In this document: positions 23,342-34,851 of the stretch, piece after piece
Position numbering within the stretch: the stretch's first letter is position 1
Layout: each line of letters starts with the position of its first letter
Source of the DNA: Tetrastigma voinierianum
Taxonomy: Eukaryota; Streptophyta; Magnoliopsida; Vitales; Vitaceae
NCBI GenBank assembly: GCA_016808115.1
Contig: JAEQBH010004549.1
Location: 124,001 to 188,000, forward strand
Direction of reading: 5' to 3'
Length of the DNA stretch: 64,000 nt
The notes under the pieces: generated by a model
What the model saw: the letters and a program-made list of their open reading frames with translations, nothing else
What the model was told of the DNA's origin: nothing
Databases searched by the model: none
Program-made: the position numbers and the translations under genes

Positions 23342-25744
23342 CGACGATTATTACACCAATGTAACACAATCATCCTAATGTATTACATTTATTTTAATTA
23401 ACGTAACATAATTATCCTAATCACGGAAGTATTACACCAATATAACACATTAAGAATGATTATGTTAAATTAATGAAATACTATGTTAAATTAAAGATGA
23501 CTCTCTACATGAAGGACACCCTTGCCTAAGATTTACCAATGTAATGCATTAATCAATTCATTAAGCAAGAATTTCTGCCTTAATAAATAAATGCATACTT
23601 TTATTAATTTAGTATAGAAAATACATTTCAATGTTAATATGCAAAATAATTGATTCCCTATTTTCATTATATTTGACGATATGACGTGACTGCTACATCA
23701 TTCCCAATTAAATATGCGGCCTACCAAAGGTTTATTACATATATTTCAAAATAGAACATGGCCCACGACGAAGAAGACAATTCAAATTTTTGTTTGGAAG
23801 TTCTTCTAGCCCAAAAGAAGATGTGATGGTTGTTTAGGTCGTGTTTCATCCCACATATGACTACTAATTTTTTTCTTTCACAAGCCAAAAAGCATGTGGT
23901 GGAAGACTTAGGGTGGACTTAATCAAAGGAAATGATTTTATGTGTTGGGTTTAGAATTGAAAAAATATATCTTCGTCCACAATGTTCCATAAGAATATGT
24001 CTACATTGAAGTTCAAGTTTGATAAAGATTTAAAGGTTTAAACATGAAGTCCTAAAAAGAGTCGGGACTATGTTTGGAACTGACTTGGGACACCAATAAG
24101 TTCTAGACACTGTAGCCTCAAAGAACCTGGCCATTAAATCAAGAGCCAGACTTCTCCTGATCCCATAAATAATGTTGGGTTTAAAAAATCCACCTAAGTA
24201 GATAATCTTCAACGTAGTTTCAACACAAATAAGACTCCAATCTAAAGCAGCACTATTGCGATGACCCATAATCCTGTGTCATTGATCAACCGTCAACTCA
24301 CTGAAAACTCAAGTGATATCCCAGAATCCGACACCACACTCATTACATTCCATTTTTCTAAAATTACATTTTCTACAAATTCAATTTAATTTAAATAGAA
24401 ATTAAACTTAATTTGAATCAAATAATTAATTTGATTTTGAGAATTTTGAAAATAAATTTTAATTGTGATTTAAAAGAATTGAATTTGGATTTTAGAAAAT
24501 TTGGAGTTATTAACTTTAAATGAATGAATACTACCTTACAAATCAAAAGTGTATTAAAAAACTTTAAATGACAATCTGAATCACACTTGGGAAAAATAAT
24601 TTCAATTTTGAATATTAAAAAAAAAGATTCCTTAGTTTTTATTACAAATTTTATAAATGTTTCAAATTGTGAATTTTAGAATACTAATTTATGTACTGTA
24701 GTATTTTTAGCTCACAAAGTCAAATTTGTCTTTCAAAAACTAATAATTCCATGCAATTTGCAAAACTTAAAATTCACTTTTTTTTATTTAATTAAATAAT
24801 GAATTTTTAAATTTATAATGAAAATTCAGATTTTATACAATTTTAATTCATTTTTTTTAAACATGAAAATTATTATTTTTAATTTTAGAATTAAAATTAA
24901 AATTTTCTAAACCTAAAAATTCAAAAATTTTTATTTATTCATTATGCGAATTTATTTTTTCGAATATCGCCATGGTATTGGTGCATAGGATAATGATGCT
25001 GTTGCTATTAAAACGAAAAAAGATGCTGTATTTAAAATAAAACTTTTTTAGTTTAGGATATAAATGACAAAGTGGTGAAAGTTCAAGATTTAAATTGTTA
25101 TTTTCGGTAAATAAATTGATATTAAAAATGCTCTAAATAATTTTTAATAAAGAAAAACAGATAAAATGAATTTGAGTAAACATCTTGTGTATCTCATACT
25201 AGCCAACTGAGGAAATCTAAGCTTTGTTATTTACTACATGTTTTCTTGGTCCCCATAATGGAATTATGGAGCACCTAATTGGGACCACTGCAAGACAAAT
25301 AGAGAATTTGATAGATACATGTCCTTGCGAGGAAGTCACTAAGATATTTCCTAAGATAATTACGATGATTTTGATGTGCGCTTAATCTTTTGATTGACCG
25401 ACTATTTGGTGTAATTGGAAATAATCCACCGCTAACTATAGAAGTTAGTACCCTAAAAAAAACAAAAACAAAAACAATAGGAGCCAGTAATACATGATAG
25501 CATTGAAACTCAGTGTGTAATCAAATAATCAAAGGCTAATTTTTTTTATATATATGGACTTTACTCAACCAATAGTACTTTTTTTTTATACACTGCCATA
25601 ATACTTAGAATTTCGAATTATAAAAAGGGAATGATGTAAAAGGTGCACCATATCACCAAATTAAATATAATGAAAATAAAACTCAACTCGCCCATATTAG
25701 TGTGAAATGTATTGTCTATATCAAATTAATGAAAGACGACTTCC

Positions 25745-25830
25745 CCTATTAGCATTTAAATCGTCTCCAACGAAATAATTAAACGGTATCCATTTATTTA
25801 ACACTTACGAAAGAAAAATTCATTCTTAAT
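25745..25830 (+). repeat. Right copy of a ~90-bp direct repeat
   Basis: Starts CTATTAGCATTTAAATCGT, then ACGAAATAATTA and TCCATTTATTTAACACTTACGA. It is the partner of 23258-23341, about 2.5 kb away. Confidence 0.6.
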
Positions 25831-25842
25831 ATAACACAAGCC

Positions 25843-26030
25843 AGAAACCTCAGAAAATTCTAATTTTCTCTAAAATGGTAAAATGGCAATTTTGGTCAAA
25901 AACCAAAATTCTTCTGTATCTCGACGACGAAACGACTTCACCGTCGAGCCAGATCGTGAACCCAAATACCACGCCGAATTTTGGCTTCGAATTTCGAGAC
26001 AAATGGAATTTTACATTTTTTGAGGCACCG
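25843..26030 (+). mobile_element. Start of a family B LTR (fragment)
   Basis: Plus-strand family B LTR start, degraded: CTCAGAAAATTCTAATTTTC corresponds to CCGAGAAAATTCCAATTTTC at 57310. It is followed by the conserved CGACGAAACGACTTCACCG, ACCACGCCGAATT and TTTTTTGAGGCACCG segments. It is interrupted at 26030 by the end of a minus-strand family B LTR. Its continuation appears to lie at 32173-32271. Confidence 0.65.
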
Positions 26031-26241
26031 TGACGCCTAAATCCCGTGTCCGTCGACAACCCACAACTCATGAACACTCGTGAATGTCGGTAACCCGACA
26101 TTTTCACGAAAATTCGCAGCCTTCAGATTTGTGCCTCTACCTAAATACAAACTCGTATATAACCTCATTACAAACATCAATATTACGAAAGATAAATGTA
26201 CCGCTGTACTTCAATACAATACTACTATCAACATATATATA

Positions 26242-26302
<61 letters not shown>

Positions 26303-27581
26303 AACTATATCCAATAGTTTCTGAGTTCAATTGTTTTTACTTTTATACAACATATATTAAAAATTGGGAATAATTCTAATACATGTAGAACCATCAAAAG
26401 CCACATTCCCGCCTTCTCTAAACTCCGCCCTAGACGAGCCGTCTTCGCACGCCCTATACCGTAAAACAAGATCCTCGACAGGGTGAGCTAATGCTCCGTA
26501 GTGAAATCAACTTGCCGGGCTACTCTCCACCTGGGCGCATATGCAAGTAAACACACATTCGCCAAATGCACGATCCTACTCAACGCCTAACCTATCATCC
26601 TCATACCCCGAGTCCTCACCGACTTCACACTCACCCCAAGTCTCGCATGAGAATTATGTTTATTTATAATAACCTCCGATGGATATATATCAATCAAGCT
26701 GCCTCCGACGATGACATGATTTGATTTGATCAATTCTCCGATATATCAATTGGGCTCTGCCTCCGATGAGATTGATACTTGGGTGATTACTACCCTCCGA
26801 TAATTATCATTTTGGGGACAACCCTCCGAAACCCTTTTTCTAGACTCACCTCACGCACTCACTCCTATCGGCCCTAGGGTGCCCCAAAGGTATACTTAAC
26901 GATGACGCCAATTCCATTTCACCTATAACACATGCAAATATATAAACACGCATATATTCACATAAAAATTAAATCACACAATCATGTTATGTAATTTCAC
27001 ATTTCATCACATCAAAATTAGCCTACACGCTAACGATCAAACACGGAAGAATTCTACTTGAATTACTCGACCAAACACATAATTCACAAAATTTAATTTA
27101 GAACATCATTCGAATAGTGAAACCCGCATTATTCTCGACAAATCACATTGAATCACCTGTCACTTAGTGAACTCGGTTTACTTCGCCATTCTCTCCCATT
27201 TCATTCCAATCAAAACATGATTTATCAAATAATTGTACAACTAATGATCTAAATCAGCCCGCGGACAGTCAATGGCTGTACACTTGAGTCTCTAGTAATG
27301 CCCACCGGTTCCAAGCTTTGGAACCGATCAAACGGTCATTCAAGGCCTCAAACCAACCGAAACATTGTAACGTACTTAAATGAAGTGTAAAACCCAAGTA
27401 GGGAGAAACCCCTACCTCTCGGAGTTTGTCGAAAACTCTCAAAACCGGAGTCCACGCGTAGACCTCTCCGCATAGAGCAGCTTTCCTTCTTGCTCCGAAG
27501 ACTTTCGATGGTCAGATTTGCCGAAAATCTAGAGAGAAGTCAGGTATTCTCTCTCTAAAAACATGGAAAGTCGGCTACTGG
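26031..27581 (-). mobile_element. Family B LTR, minus strand (start missing)
   Basis: Begins on the plus strand with TGACGCCTAAATCCCGTGTC, which is the reverse of the family B LTR end (GGTTTGGGGCGTCACA). It proceeds backward through (TA)n, the palindromic block and the CCTACCTCTCGGAGTTTG segment, up to 27581, where a plus-strand LTR start intrudes. The last ~480 bp (the LTR start) are missing. No primer site borders its low end, which fits a 3' LTR of the minus-strand element whose 5' LTR is at 30221-32172, or a solo LTR. Confidence 0.75.
26232..26300. repeat. (TA)n microsatellite within family B LTR
   Basis: About 69 bp of TA repeat with one interruption. It lies at the same LTR position as the shorter array at 30420-30446. 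Tyr/Ile-only reading frames over it are artefacts. Confidence 0.9.
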
Positions 27582-28494
27582 TGTAAGACTCGAGACATTC
27601 CAATTTTTGGAAAAAGGGCAAAATTGTAATTTTGGTTACAAAATTGTAATTTCGGTTAAAAATCTGGAATTTATTCTCTGTGATCTCTGGATGACTAAAC
27701 GTGATTTAATACCGCTTGGAATCGTCTCATAAAATCTACTAGTATGTTTAATTTCATCAATTTCTCGGTGACAATGAAATGACGTTGAGGTATCTGCTTC
27801 GGTACCGTAAAACGATTACGTAACGAAAGCCACATATAACACGTATTCACGCGCTATGTTGGCATGAGTAGAGAAAATGATGAAATGCACGGCCAGATAA
27901 CAATAATGTAAAAACTCTTAGTTAAGGACAAAATGGTCATTTTGGAAATTGTTTTAAGTTAGAAAAAGACAAGATAGTGAACAGTACTCATCTTCTCAAA
28001 TTCAAAAGGGGAGAAAACGTGAAAAGCTGCAGAAAAAGATCTAGTAGCCATTTTTTTGTTTTCTCGTGAGAGAGAGCAATTTCTCTGGGGCTTCCAAGAA
28101 CAACCGTCTAATTCTTCGGCAAGAAGGAAGGTTGTTCCCACGATCAAGGCCTACGCGTGACTCCGACGGAGTTTCAAGAACTCCAAAAGGTAGGGGTTTC
28201 TCCCACTTGGCTTTATTCTTTATTTCAGTACTTGTTAATGTTTGAGTTGATTGAGTGCCGTGAGTTGAAACACACTGATCGTCCCAAATCTCGGGACCGA
28301 CCAGTTGGAAATTTTAAAGGATTTGTATACCCACGACTGCTTGGTTATTTTGTGTGATGAATTATGCTTTAAATCATGTATTGGTTTGTATGGGGCCGGA
28401 AATGACCGTGAAATTCGGGTTCACTAAGTGAACCGATGATTGGTGATTTGCCGGAAATAGTAACCGAGGGTTTCACTATTCTCGGGAATAGTAC
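27582..28494 (+). mobile_element. Family B LTR, plus strand (3' half missing)
   Basis: Starts TGTAAGACTCGAGACATTCC. It then shows the repeated TTGTAATTTCGGTTA module, the AGAGAGCAATTTCTCT segment, the CTCCAAAAGGTAGGGGTTTC segment and the two conserved palindromes (28418-28434 and 28476-28493). It stops at about 28494, directly after the second palindrome, where minus-strand gag sequence begins. The junction looks like a deletion end point. Confidence 0.75.
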
Positions 28495-29031
28495 TCCATG
28501 TAATCATCAGCAAATCGGGCTAACTCTATGAATCTAGCCACGTAGTCCATCACAGTCGTCGCCCTCGCTTCAGCCTCCGTGAACTCCGAGCCTTTCTGGC
28601 ATGCCTCAGCCTCTCGAAAGTACTCGCCCATGAACAACCCCTAAACTCGCCCATGTCATAGCCCTAAGTCTCTGGGGAGGTCCTGCCCATCTCCACCATA
28701 CTGGGCCCTCACCCCTCTGGGATGGAACGCAGCTCACCTCGATCCCGTCACGCAGGCACTCTGTGGCCTCTAACACCTTCTTTATCCGCATAAACCAAAT
28801 GGTCTCGCCACCATCTGCCCTTCCCTATGAACGCCTGGGAGGATGATGCACTCTAAACTTCCTGAGGTTACTAGGACCCTCCTCGACCACCGCTATGCTA
28901 GCCTAAGGAGCAGCAAATTACATGATACCTACGCCTCGCACAAAGGCCCGATCAACCGGTGGTCAGGGTCAAATGTTCAGTGGTGCTCGACCAGCACTTC
29001 ATGGAAGCCCCCACTGCCCTCTACTAGCCAT
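28495..29031 (-). pseudogene. Family B gag fragment (minus strand, truncated)
   Basis: On the minus strand the ATG at 29031 (MASRGQWG) is the likely gag start. Broken frames follow with family B gag features: a segment like IKKVLEATECLRDGIEVS (28736-28790), a WWRWAGPP-type core (about 28700) and EYFREAEACQKGSEF, then DYVARFIELARFADDY (about 28500-28620). These match the plus-strand gag at 47090-47430. In Ty3 elements this capsid-like domain builds the virus-like particle. Protease and pol are absent because the sequence is cut at 28495 by the plus-strand LTR piece. Confidence 0.8.
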
Positions 29032-30207
29032 CTACACAGCTTAAAATGAGAATAAATACAATACAAGATTCCAAGGCATAAACTAATTTCCCAAGACACT
29101 AATCATGCAATTTAACCGCAGATATGTCAAGTCCCTGTATTTTTTTTTTATTTTTAGAAATGCAAGAATATTTATCCACATGTCAATCTATTTTATCAAC
29201 AAATAGTTTTATTTTTTGAAATTTTTCATTTTTCCAAAATTTTGTCCTATTTTATTTGATTTTTTGTTTATTTTATTTTTCAAAAATTTTATTTTATTTT
29301 ATTATTATTATTATTTTTTTTTTTTGAAATTTTTTTGTGATGAATTAATAGTTCATGAACTCAAGAATGTTGTCCAAAATTGACTCGTGAACGTATTGAG
29401 TCAAAACTGGTCAAACAAGCTGAAAGCACTAAGTGCATAGCCGCAGCTCAGCTTTGCGCGCCCAAAGCCGTGGCAGCCAAGGCGCCCAGAAGTCGCGCCT
29501 GGCGCAGCGCCCCCCGCCGTGCCGTGAGCCTCAAGGCCGCGCCCCGGGGGCCGCACGCCCCCGTGCGGCCGCGCCTGGGCCAAGCAGCTGCGGCTCCGCC
29601 CCGCACGCGCCCCGCGCGGCGCCAAAGCCCAGCCCCTAACGCCTGTAGCCCGCGCCCTGGGCAGCCTGCAGCCCGGTGATGCTCCTGTGCTGGACGAAGG
29701 TCAAGGCGGCTCGCCCAGCGCTTAGCCAATGCTCAGCCGGGGAGTAGCCCATTTCTGTGTCTCCGCACCATTTTTTCTCATTTCGCAGCCTCACATTCCA
29801 TACATGCAAAGGGCTTTGAACACTCGTAATTCACATTCAATAATTTTATTCGTTTCACTTTTAAAATTTATTTAAAATTTTATTCTTCATCGTTCTTAAA
29901 CCAAATAAATTTTGTAAAATTTATTTCTTTTATTTCCTTTGTTCCAGTTTACACACTGAAAACTCCAAATTTGTTTTCCAACACACCTATGTGCTATTTA
30001 CCTAAGCACACAAACATTCATATCATACATACATGATCACACATTATTCATAAAATCACACAAAACACATCAAACACATGCATGCAGTGTCCTAGTTTTG
30101 TCCCGTGATTTCTAGGGGTAACCCATACCCCACATTCCTTAACATCGAACCACACCTAGTGGTGATGGGATACCCAAACCCGAGCTCCTAGGCATTCGTA
30201 TACCCAT
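29032..30207 (-). other. Family B 5' leader (minus strand), with GC-rich core 29440-29720
   Basis: Untranslated leader between primer site and gag. It has an A/T-rich part (29130-29350) and a ~280-bp very GC-rich part (29440-29720) full of GCC/GCG that gives artificial Ala/Arg/Pro peptides on both strands. A second AT-rich part follows, then the conserved GTGATTTCTAGGGGTAACCC-type segment. The plus-strand element has the same layout at 45148-47040 (GC-rich at about 46340-46520), so this is a family trait and not a captured gene. Confidence 0.7.
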
Positions 30208-30220
30208 GCTCGATACTAAG
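30208..30220 (-). other. Degraded primer binding site (minus strand)
   Basis: On the minus strand CTTAGTATCGAGC, compared with TGGTATCAGAGC. It sits immediately after the LTR end ...GGGCGTCGA. Recognisable by position more than by sequence. Confidence 0.5.
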
Positions 30221-32172
30221 TCGACGCCCAACCTGGGTCCGTTTGACAACTCATGGAAACACTGCGGAATGTCTAACCCGACATTTTTCACGAAAATCGG
30301 GTAGAGTCTCCTTTGTACGGGAGCTCTACCCAAATACAAAACCTCAGACATAAAAATGTCCTAAACATCAATATCATGAGTACAAACAAATATTGGGGTC
30401 TAATACAACACTACTATCAATATATATATATATATATATATATATCCAACTATATCCACAGTTTCAGAGTTCAATTGTTTTTACTTTATACAACATATAT
30501 TAAAATTAAAACAATTTAATACATGTAGAACCATCAAAGCCACATTCCCGCTCTTCTAAAACTCGGGCCTCTAGATCGTAGCCATCCTCGCACGCTCCCC
30601 GACTGCAAAATAGTATCCTCGACAGGTGAGCTAATGCCTCAAGAAATGAATCACCCTGCTCGGCTACTTCCACTCATGCATATGCAATGCTCCAAAGTAA
30701 ACACACATTCAAGCAAATGCATGATCCTACTTCAATGTCTAACTGATCATCTCATACCCCGAGTCCTCACCGACTCCCTCACACTCGCCTAAGTCTCGTA
30801 TGAGAATTATTATGTTTATTTGTGGACAACCCTCCGATAGATATATCAATTGGTCAAGCCCGACAATTGATATTATTTATGGATCACCCTCCGATGTATA
30901 TCAATCAGCCATCTCCGACGATTGATATTTTTAGTATGGACTACCCTCAGATAATTATCATTTTTAGACAACCCTCCGAAACCCTTTTCTCTAGACTCAC
31001 CTCATGCACTCACTCCTATCGTCCTAGGGTGCCCCGTGCATATGGAATGCATGATGCCAATTCCATTTCAATCTATAACACATGCAAATATATAAACATG
31101 CATATATTCACATAAAAATTAAAGCACACAATCATGTTATGTAATTTCACATTTCATCACATCAAAATTAGCTCACATGGGCTAATGATCAAACATGAGC
31201 AATTCTACTTGAATTACTCGACCAAACACATTAATTCACAAAATTTAATTTGTGAACACTATTTTCGAGAATAGTGAAACCCTCGATTACTATTCCCGGC
31301 AAATCACCAATCATCGATTCACTTAGTGAACCCGGGTTTTACGGCCATTTCCGGCCTCATTCCAATCAAAACATGATTTATCAAATAATTGCACAACCTA
31401 TGACCTGGGACTTCTGTACCAGGACAACCACAGGTCGTACACTTCGGAGTTCTAAAATTTCAATGCACCTCTGCTCCAAGTTTGGAACCGATCAAACTGT
31501 CATTCAAGGCCTTAAACCAACCGAAACATTGTAAAGTACTTAAATGAAGTGTAAAACCTAAGTAGGGAGAAACCCCTACCTCTCGGAGTTTGGCCATGCT
31601 CAGCCGGAGTGCAGCGTAGGCCTCTCACGTAGAGCGAGCTGTGCTTGCTCAGAAGACTTAGACGGTCGGATTTTCCGAAAATCTAGAAAGAAGTTAAGTA
31701 TTATATACCAAAACATGAAAAATTAAACTCTTGGTTCTTTACGCTTCCCTCCATGTTTTGTTTTCCCTTTTGGCAATGTAGGAGACAATCTTATTCATGT
31801 TTTGTCTTTTTCTAACCCAAACAATTCGAATTAATACGTTATGTCCTCTTTTCCGGGTTTTGGCATTCGGCACTATCTCAGTCATCCAATTTTTCATCAT
31901 TTCTCTACTCATACCGCTTATGGAGCATGAGTACGTGTTATATCGTGGCACTGATCGTATCGAAAATCGTTTCGGCTTTTTAGCTTAATCTGCTCAGCGA
32001 TCTGCATTTCAGAGTATCTGGTCTGAGAATTTAGCGTGCTAAGTTAGATTTCGTGAGATGATTCAACAGTGAAATCTGTTTTGTCATAAGTCTAGAGAAT
32101 AAATTTAGTTTTAACGAAATTACAATTTTGTAACCAAAATTGATTTTGCCTTTTCCATAAATTAAATTTAAG
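30221..32172 (-). mobile_element. 5' LTR of the truncated minus-strand family B element
   Basis: About 1.95 kb. On the plus strand it opens with ACGCCCAACCTGGGTCCGTTTGAC (reverse of the LTR end). It then runs through (TA)n (30420-30446), the four CCTCCGATAGATAT-type repeats (30820-30980), the palindromic block (about 31258-31330) and CCTACCTCTCGGAGTTTGG. It ends in TTTTGCCTTTTCCATAAATT near 32172. The first bases (TGTAAGACC) are not readable. Confidence 0.75.
30829..30985 (-). repeat. Short tandem CCTCCGATRTATATCAAT repeats in family B LTR
   Basis: Four to five degenerate units of about 35-45 bp, each with CCTCCGA or CTCCGACGA, ATATCAAT and GGACAACC. They occur in every family B LTR (26660-26830, 44390-44520, 52620-52780 and 55430-55570), so they are an LTR trait with possible promoter function. 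Confidence 0.7.
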
Positions 32173-32271
32173 TGCTTCTGAGTATGAAGTCAATCGGGTG
32201 TCGTATGGCTACATTTCGTGAAAGACATGTGATGCGTGAAAGTCACTACTTATGTATGTACTTATGTGACA
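32173..32271 (+). mobile_element. Continuation of the plus-strand family B LTR begun at 25843
   Basis: TTCTGAGTATGAAGTC... and GTGAAAGTCACTACTTATGTATG correspond to the LTR segment that should follow GAGGCACCG (compare 51620-51690). This indicates that the minus-strand element was inserted into this LTR. It is cut again at 32271 by another LTR start. The exact insertion edges are blurred. Confidence 0.5.
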
Positions 32272-32600
32272 TGTAAGACCCGAGAAAATTCCAATTTTTT
32301 GAAAAGGGTAAAATCATAATTTCGGTTAAAATTCGAAATTTTTCTAGATCTTGGATGAAAAAATGAACTTCATTGTTGGAATTGTCTCGTGAAATCTAAA
32401 CACACGTCAGGCTAAATCAAATCCAGGAGCGGTCATTCACATTTTTGAGGCATAGGGTCTTGATTCTTGAATAAGCTTGTTCGTGAAAGGCAATGTGATG
32501 TGAAAAAGTCACCTACACATGTCTTTCATGTGACACATGTTACATGACTAAGGAAATAGGAGAAGATTAAATGGGAGATTGTCTGAAGTGTCAAAAATCG
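32272..32600 (+). mobile_element. Family B LTR start fragment
   Basis: Begins TGTAAGACCCGAGAAAATTCC and follows the family to about 32600 (TCGTGAAATCTAAACACACGTC, TTTTGAGGCATAGGG, ACATGACTAAGGAAATAGG). It then fades into unrelated AT-rich DNA. Confidence 0.7.
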
Positions 32601-34341
32601 AATGAAGGGGCAGAAGATGAGAATTTGGAAATGTTTAATAGATATACTCTGAAAACATGTCTTTCCCAACGAAAATTTAGGGACAGAGCAAATTCATCTC
32701 TAAAAATCATTTTCAGTAAGTGATAATTTCGTGCGAAATTGATACTTTCGTCACCAAAAAGTTATGCGAGGAAATTTTAGCACATTTTTTCTTGGCTCCA
32801 AAACTTTACGACAAAATAAACCCTTTTTCCATGAAAACATGCATCGGTAAATATAATTTTCCCCAACGAAATTTATTTTCTCACTAAAAATAATAATTTT
32901 TTATTTATATTTCCAGACGATTGTATTTCGTCAGTGATTGTATTATTTCATGATGAATTGAGTAAATATTTGTTACTAAATATTGTCCCTATTTACTTAC
33001 AAAATGATTTTGTAAGTGAATATTTTATTTGATAAAGAGTTCAAAATTTTCATGAATTAAATACTTATTAAATTGTTATAATATATAATAAATAATAATA
33101 ATAATATTCAATGGTTAATAATATAATATATGTCTTTTATACATAAAATATAAGTTTATTATAATATTTATTTGAATGAATACATGCAAACTTATTGTGT
33201 AAATTCTCCTATTAAAATCTTGATTAACGAATGATAACATTTGTATTTATCATCTTTAACTAATACTAATTATTTTGTGTAAGAAAACTAACCCTCATTT
33301 AATACTTGGACCTATATTTAATAAATATTTCATTAATGTTTAAAGTTCCATAATTTTAGTGTAATTAAATTTATTATATAGTATAAGTAAAAAGTGTTTC
33401 TCTAAAATATAGAACAATAGATTGATTCAACAAAATAATATTTAATTAAAAAATAAAATATTATTTTAATTTTAGATAACCTCATTATGCATCATTAGGG
33501 TTGTTCATAAAGCGAGTCGAGATCGAAAAATCGGACCGGACTGGAGCCTTAGAGACGTAGATCTTCGATTCTGAAAAAAAAAAAAAAAAATTCGGGTTGC
33601 TTGTTCGATCTAAGCGGGAAAACCCAAATCCGGACCAGACCTAGTTTTTTTAAAAACTTTTTTTTTTAAAATAGGGTAAAAAATTTATGTTATACTTATA
33701 TTTTTAAATAATATAAACAAATTTAATAATCATTTATCATTTATTATTATTTTTTACAATTAGATAATTCTTTATCTTTATTTATAAATAGATAATTTAT
33801 TATCATTTATTTGCAAATAGATAATTCATTATTATTTATTTATAAATAAATAATTTATAATTAATTGTTTATTTATAAATGGATAATAAATTATTAGTTA
33901 TTTACAAATAGAGAATTCATATTATTTATTTAAAGAAAATGATAGTAATTGACCTATATTGTTTATTACATAACAAATATATTTTATAATCTTAGTATGA
34001 TTATAATTGAAAATTAATTATTTTGGATGGACAGAGTTTTTGTCATGACTATTTATAATTGAAACATATGAAGTTCAAGACCTTTTGTCATTTTCTATAA
34101 TTCTTTTGGAAAATACTTGAGTTCATTGTGTTTGCCATTATTTTGTTTTTGCAACTATACCATAATACATGACTTTATTTTGTTTTTATGACTAACAAGT
34201 TAGTTGTATAATGTATTAGACTTTACTTTTATATGCTATTTGGGAATTTGATTAGTTTGTGTTAAGTCAACTATTATGTTGGACAACAAGTTTGCTCATA
34301 TAATATAAGTGGTGCAATAACATTTTTACATCTTTCGAGCT
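32601..34341. other. AT-rich stretch, possible DNA-transposon remnants
   Basis: About 1.7 kb without a gene. From about 32640 to 32940 the sequence repeats CGAAATTTATTTTCTCACTAA- and TTTCGTCACCAAAAAG-like words, which resemble subterminal repeats of CACTA-type elements. At about 33496-33530 TTAGGGTTGTTCATAAAGCGAGTC resembles the TAGGGGTGTTCAT terminus of plant hAT-like elements, but I found no matching opposite end. An A17 run lies at about 33573-33590. The rest is A/T-rich without structure I can name. Confidence 0.4.
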
Positions 34342-34851
34342 TGTGGCCCGAAGCCAGTTCGTTGACAACGAGTCGACCGCGGAATACTCGTGAATGTCGG
34401 GTAACCTGATCCCACTCATGAAAATTGAGTAGAGCCTCCTTTGTACGGAAGGCTCTACCAGTACATAACCTATCAACCAATCCATGATGACTTAAGTCAG
34501 ATTACATGCAGTCTAAAATCTTGGCCTTGGGCCCCTTTTTCACTATTTGACACTTGGCTGTCACGGGCCATCCATTTCCATCATCTCTCTACTCATGCAT
34601 GTGTCATGAGTACATGTTATAGGTGACTTTGTCACATCACATGTCGTTTGCGTACCTTTAGTGCCTAGAAAAATGTGCAAATTCCGACTGTCTCGGAATT
34701 CGACGAAATTCGACTTGGTAGTTATATTTCGCGAGACGATTCCAACAGTGAAGTCCGTTTCGTCATTCAATATCTCAAAAAATTTTGGATTTTTATCGAA
34801 ATAATCATTTTGCCCTTTTTCCGAAAATTGGAATTTTCTTGAGTTTTACAT
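34342..34851 (-). mobile_element. Short family B-type LTR (about 510 bp), minus strand
   Basis: Read on the minus strand it starts TGTAAAACTCAAGAAAATTCC at 34851 after a polypurine tract and ends near 34342 with a GTCAACGAACTGGCTTCGGGCCACA-type sequence. It keeps the two ends of the family B LTR (start module, ATCATGAGTAGAGAG segment, AGGCTCTACCC, GACATTCACGAG) but lacks the ~1.4-kb middle. A very similar short LTR lies at 40267-40775, so this is probably a shorter subfamily and not an accidental deletion. Confidence 0.65.

Larger units (their letters stand above)
23186..25842. other. AT-rich stretch without recognisable gene
   Basis: About 2.66 kb, very AT-rich, with many stops in all frames. 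A somewhat less AT-rich part (about 23750-24340) gives a 79-codon minus-strand frame (24030-24269) that I do not recognise; its composition is not convincing as a gene. A ~90-bp segment near the left end (23258-23341) is repeated near the right end (25745-25830) in the same orientation. The rest, about 24350-25650, is A/T homopolymer-rich with nothing identifiable. Confidence 0.6.

Noticed and set aside
24030..24269. 79-codon minus-strand frame in the gene-free stretch
   Set aside because: No recognisable motif. Length is within chance expectation for the less AT-rich patch.
26080..26373. Tyr/Ile-repeat peptides over TA microsatellites (also 30313-30519, 41224-41556, 55556-55807)
   Set aside because: Pure translation artefacts of (TA)n.
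29380..29729. Overlapping Ala/Arg/Pro-rich open frames on both strands
   Set aside because: They result from a GC-rich block in the retroelement leader. No domain, no consistent codon signal, and frames are open on both strands for the same compositional reason.
33496..33640. hAT-like element end (TTAGGGTTGTTCATAAAG)
   Set aside because: Only one possible terminus. No matching inverted end or 8-bp duplication found, so it is mentioned only as a resemblance.
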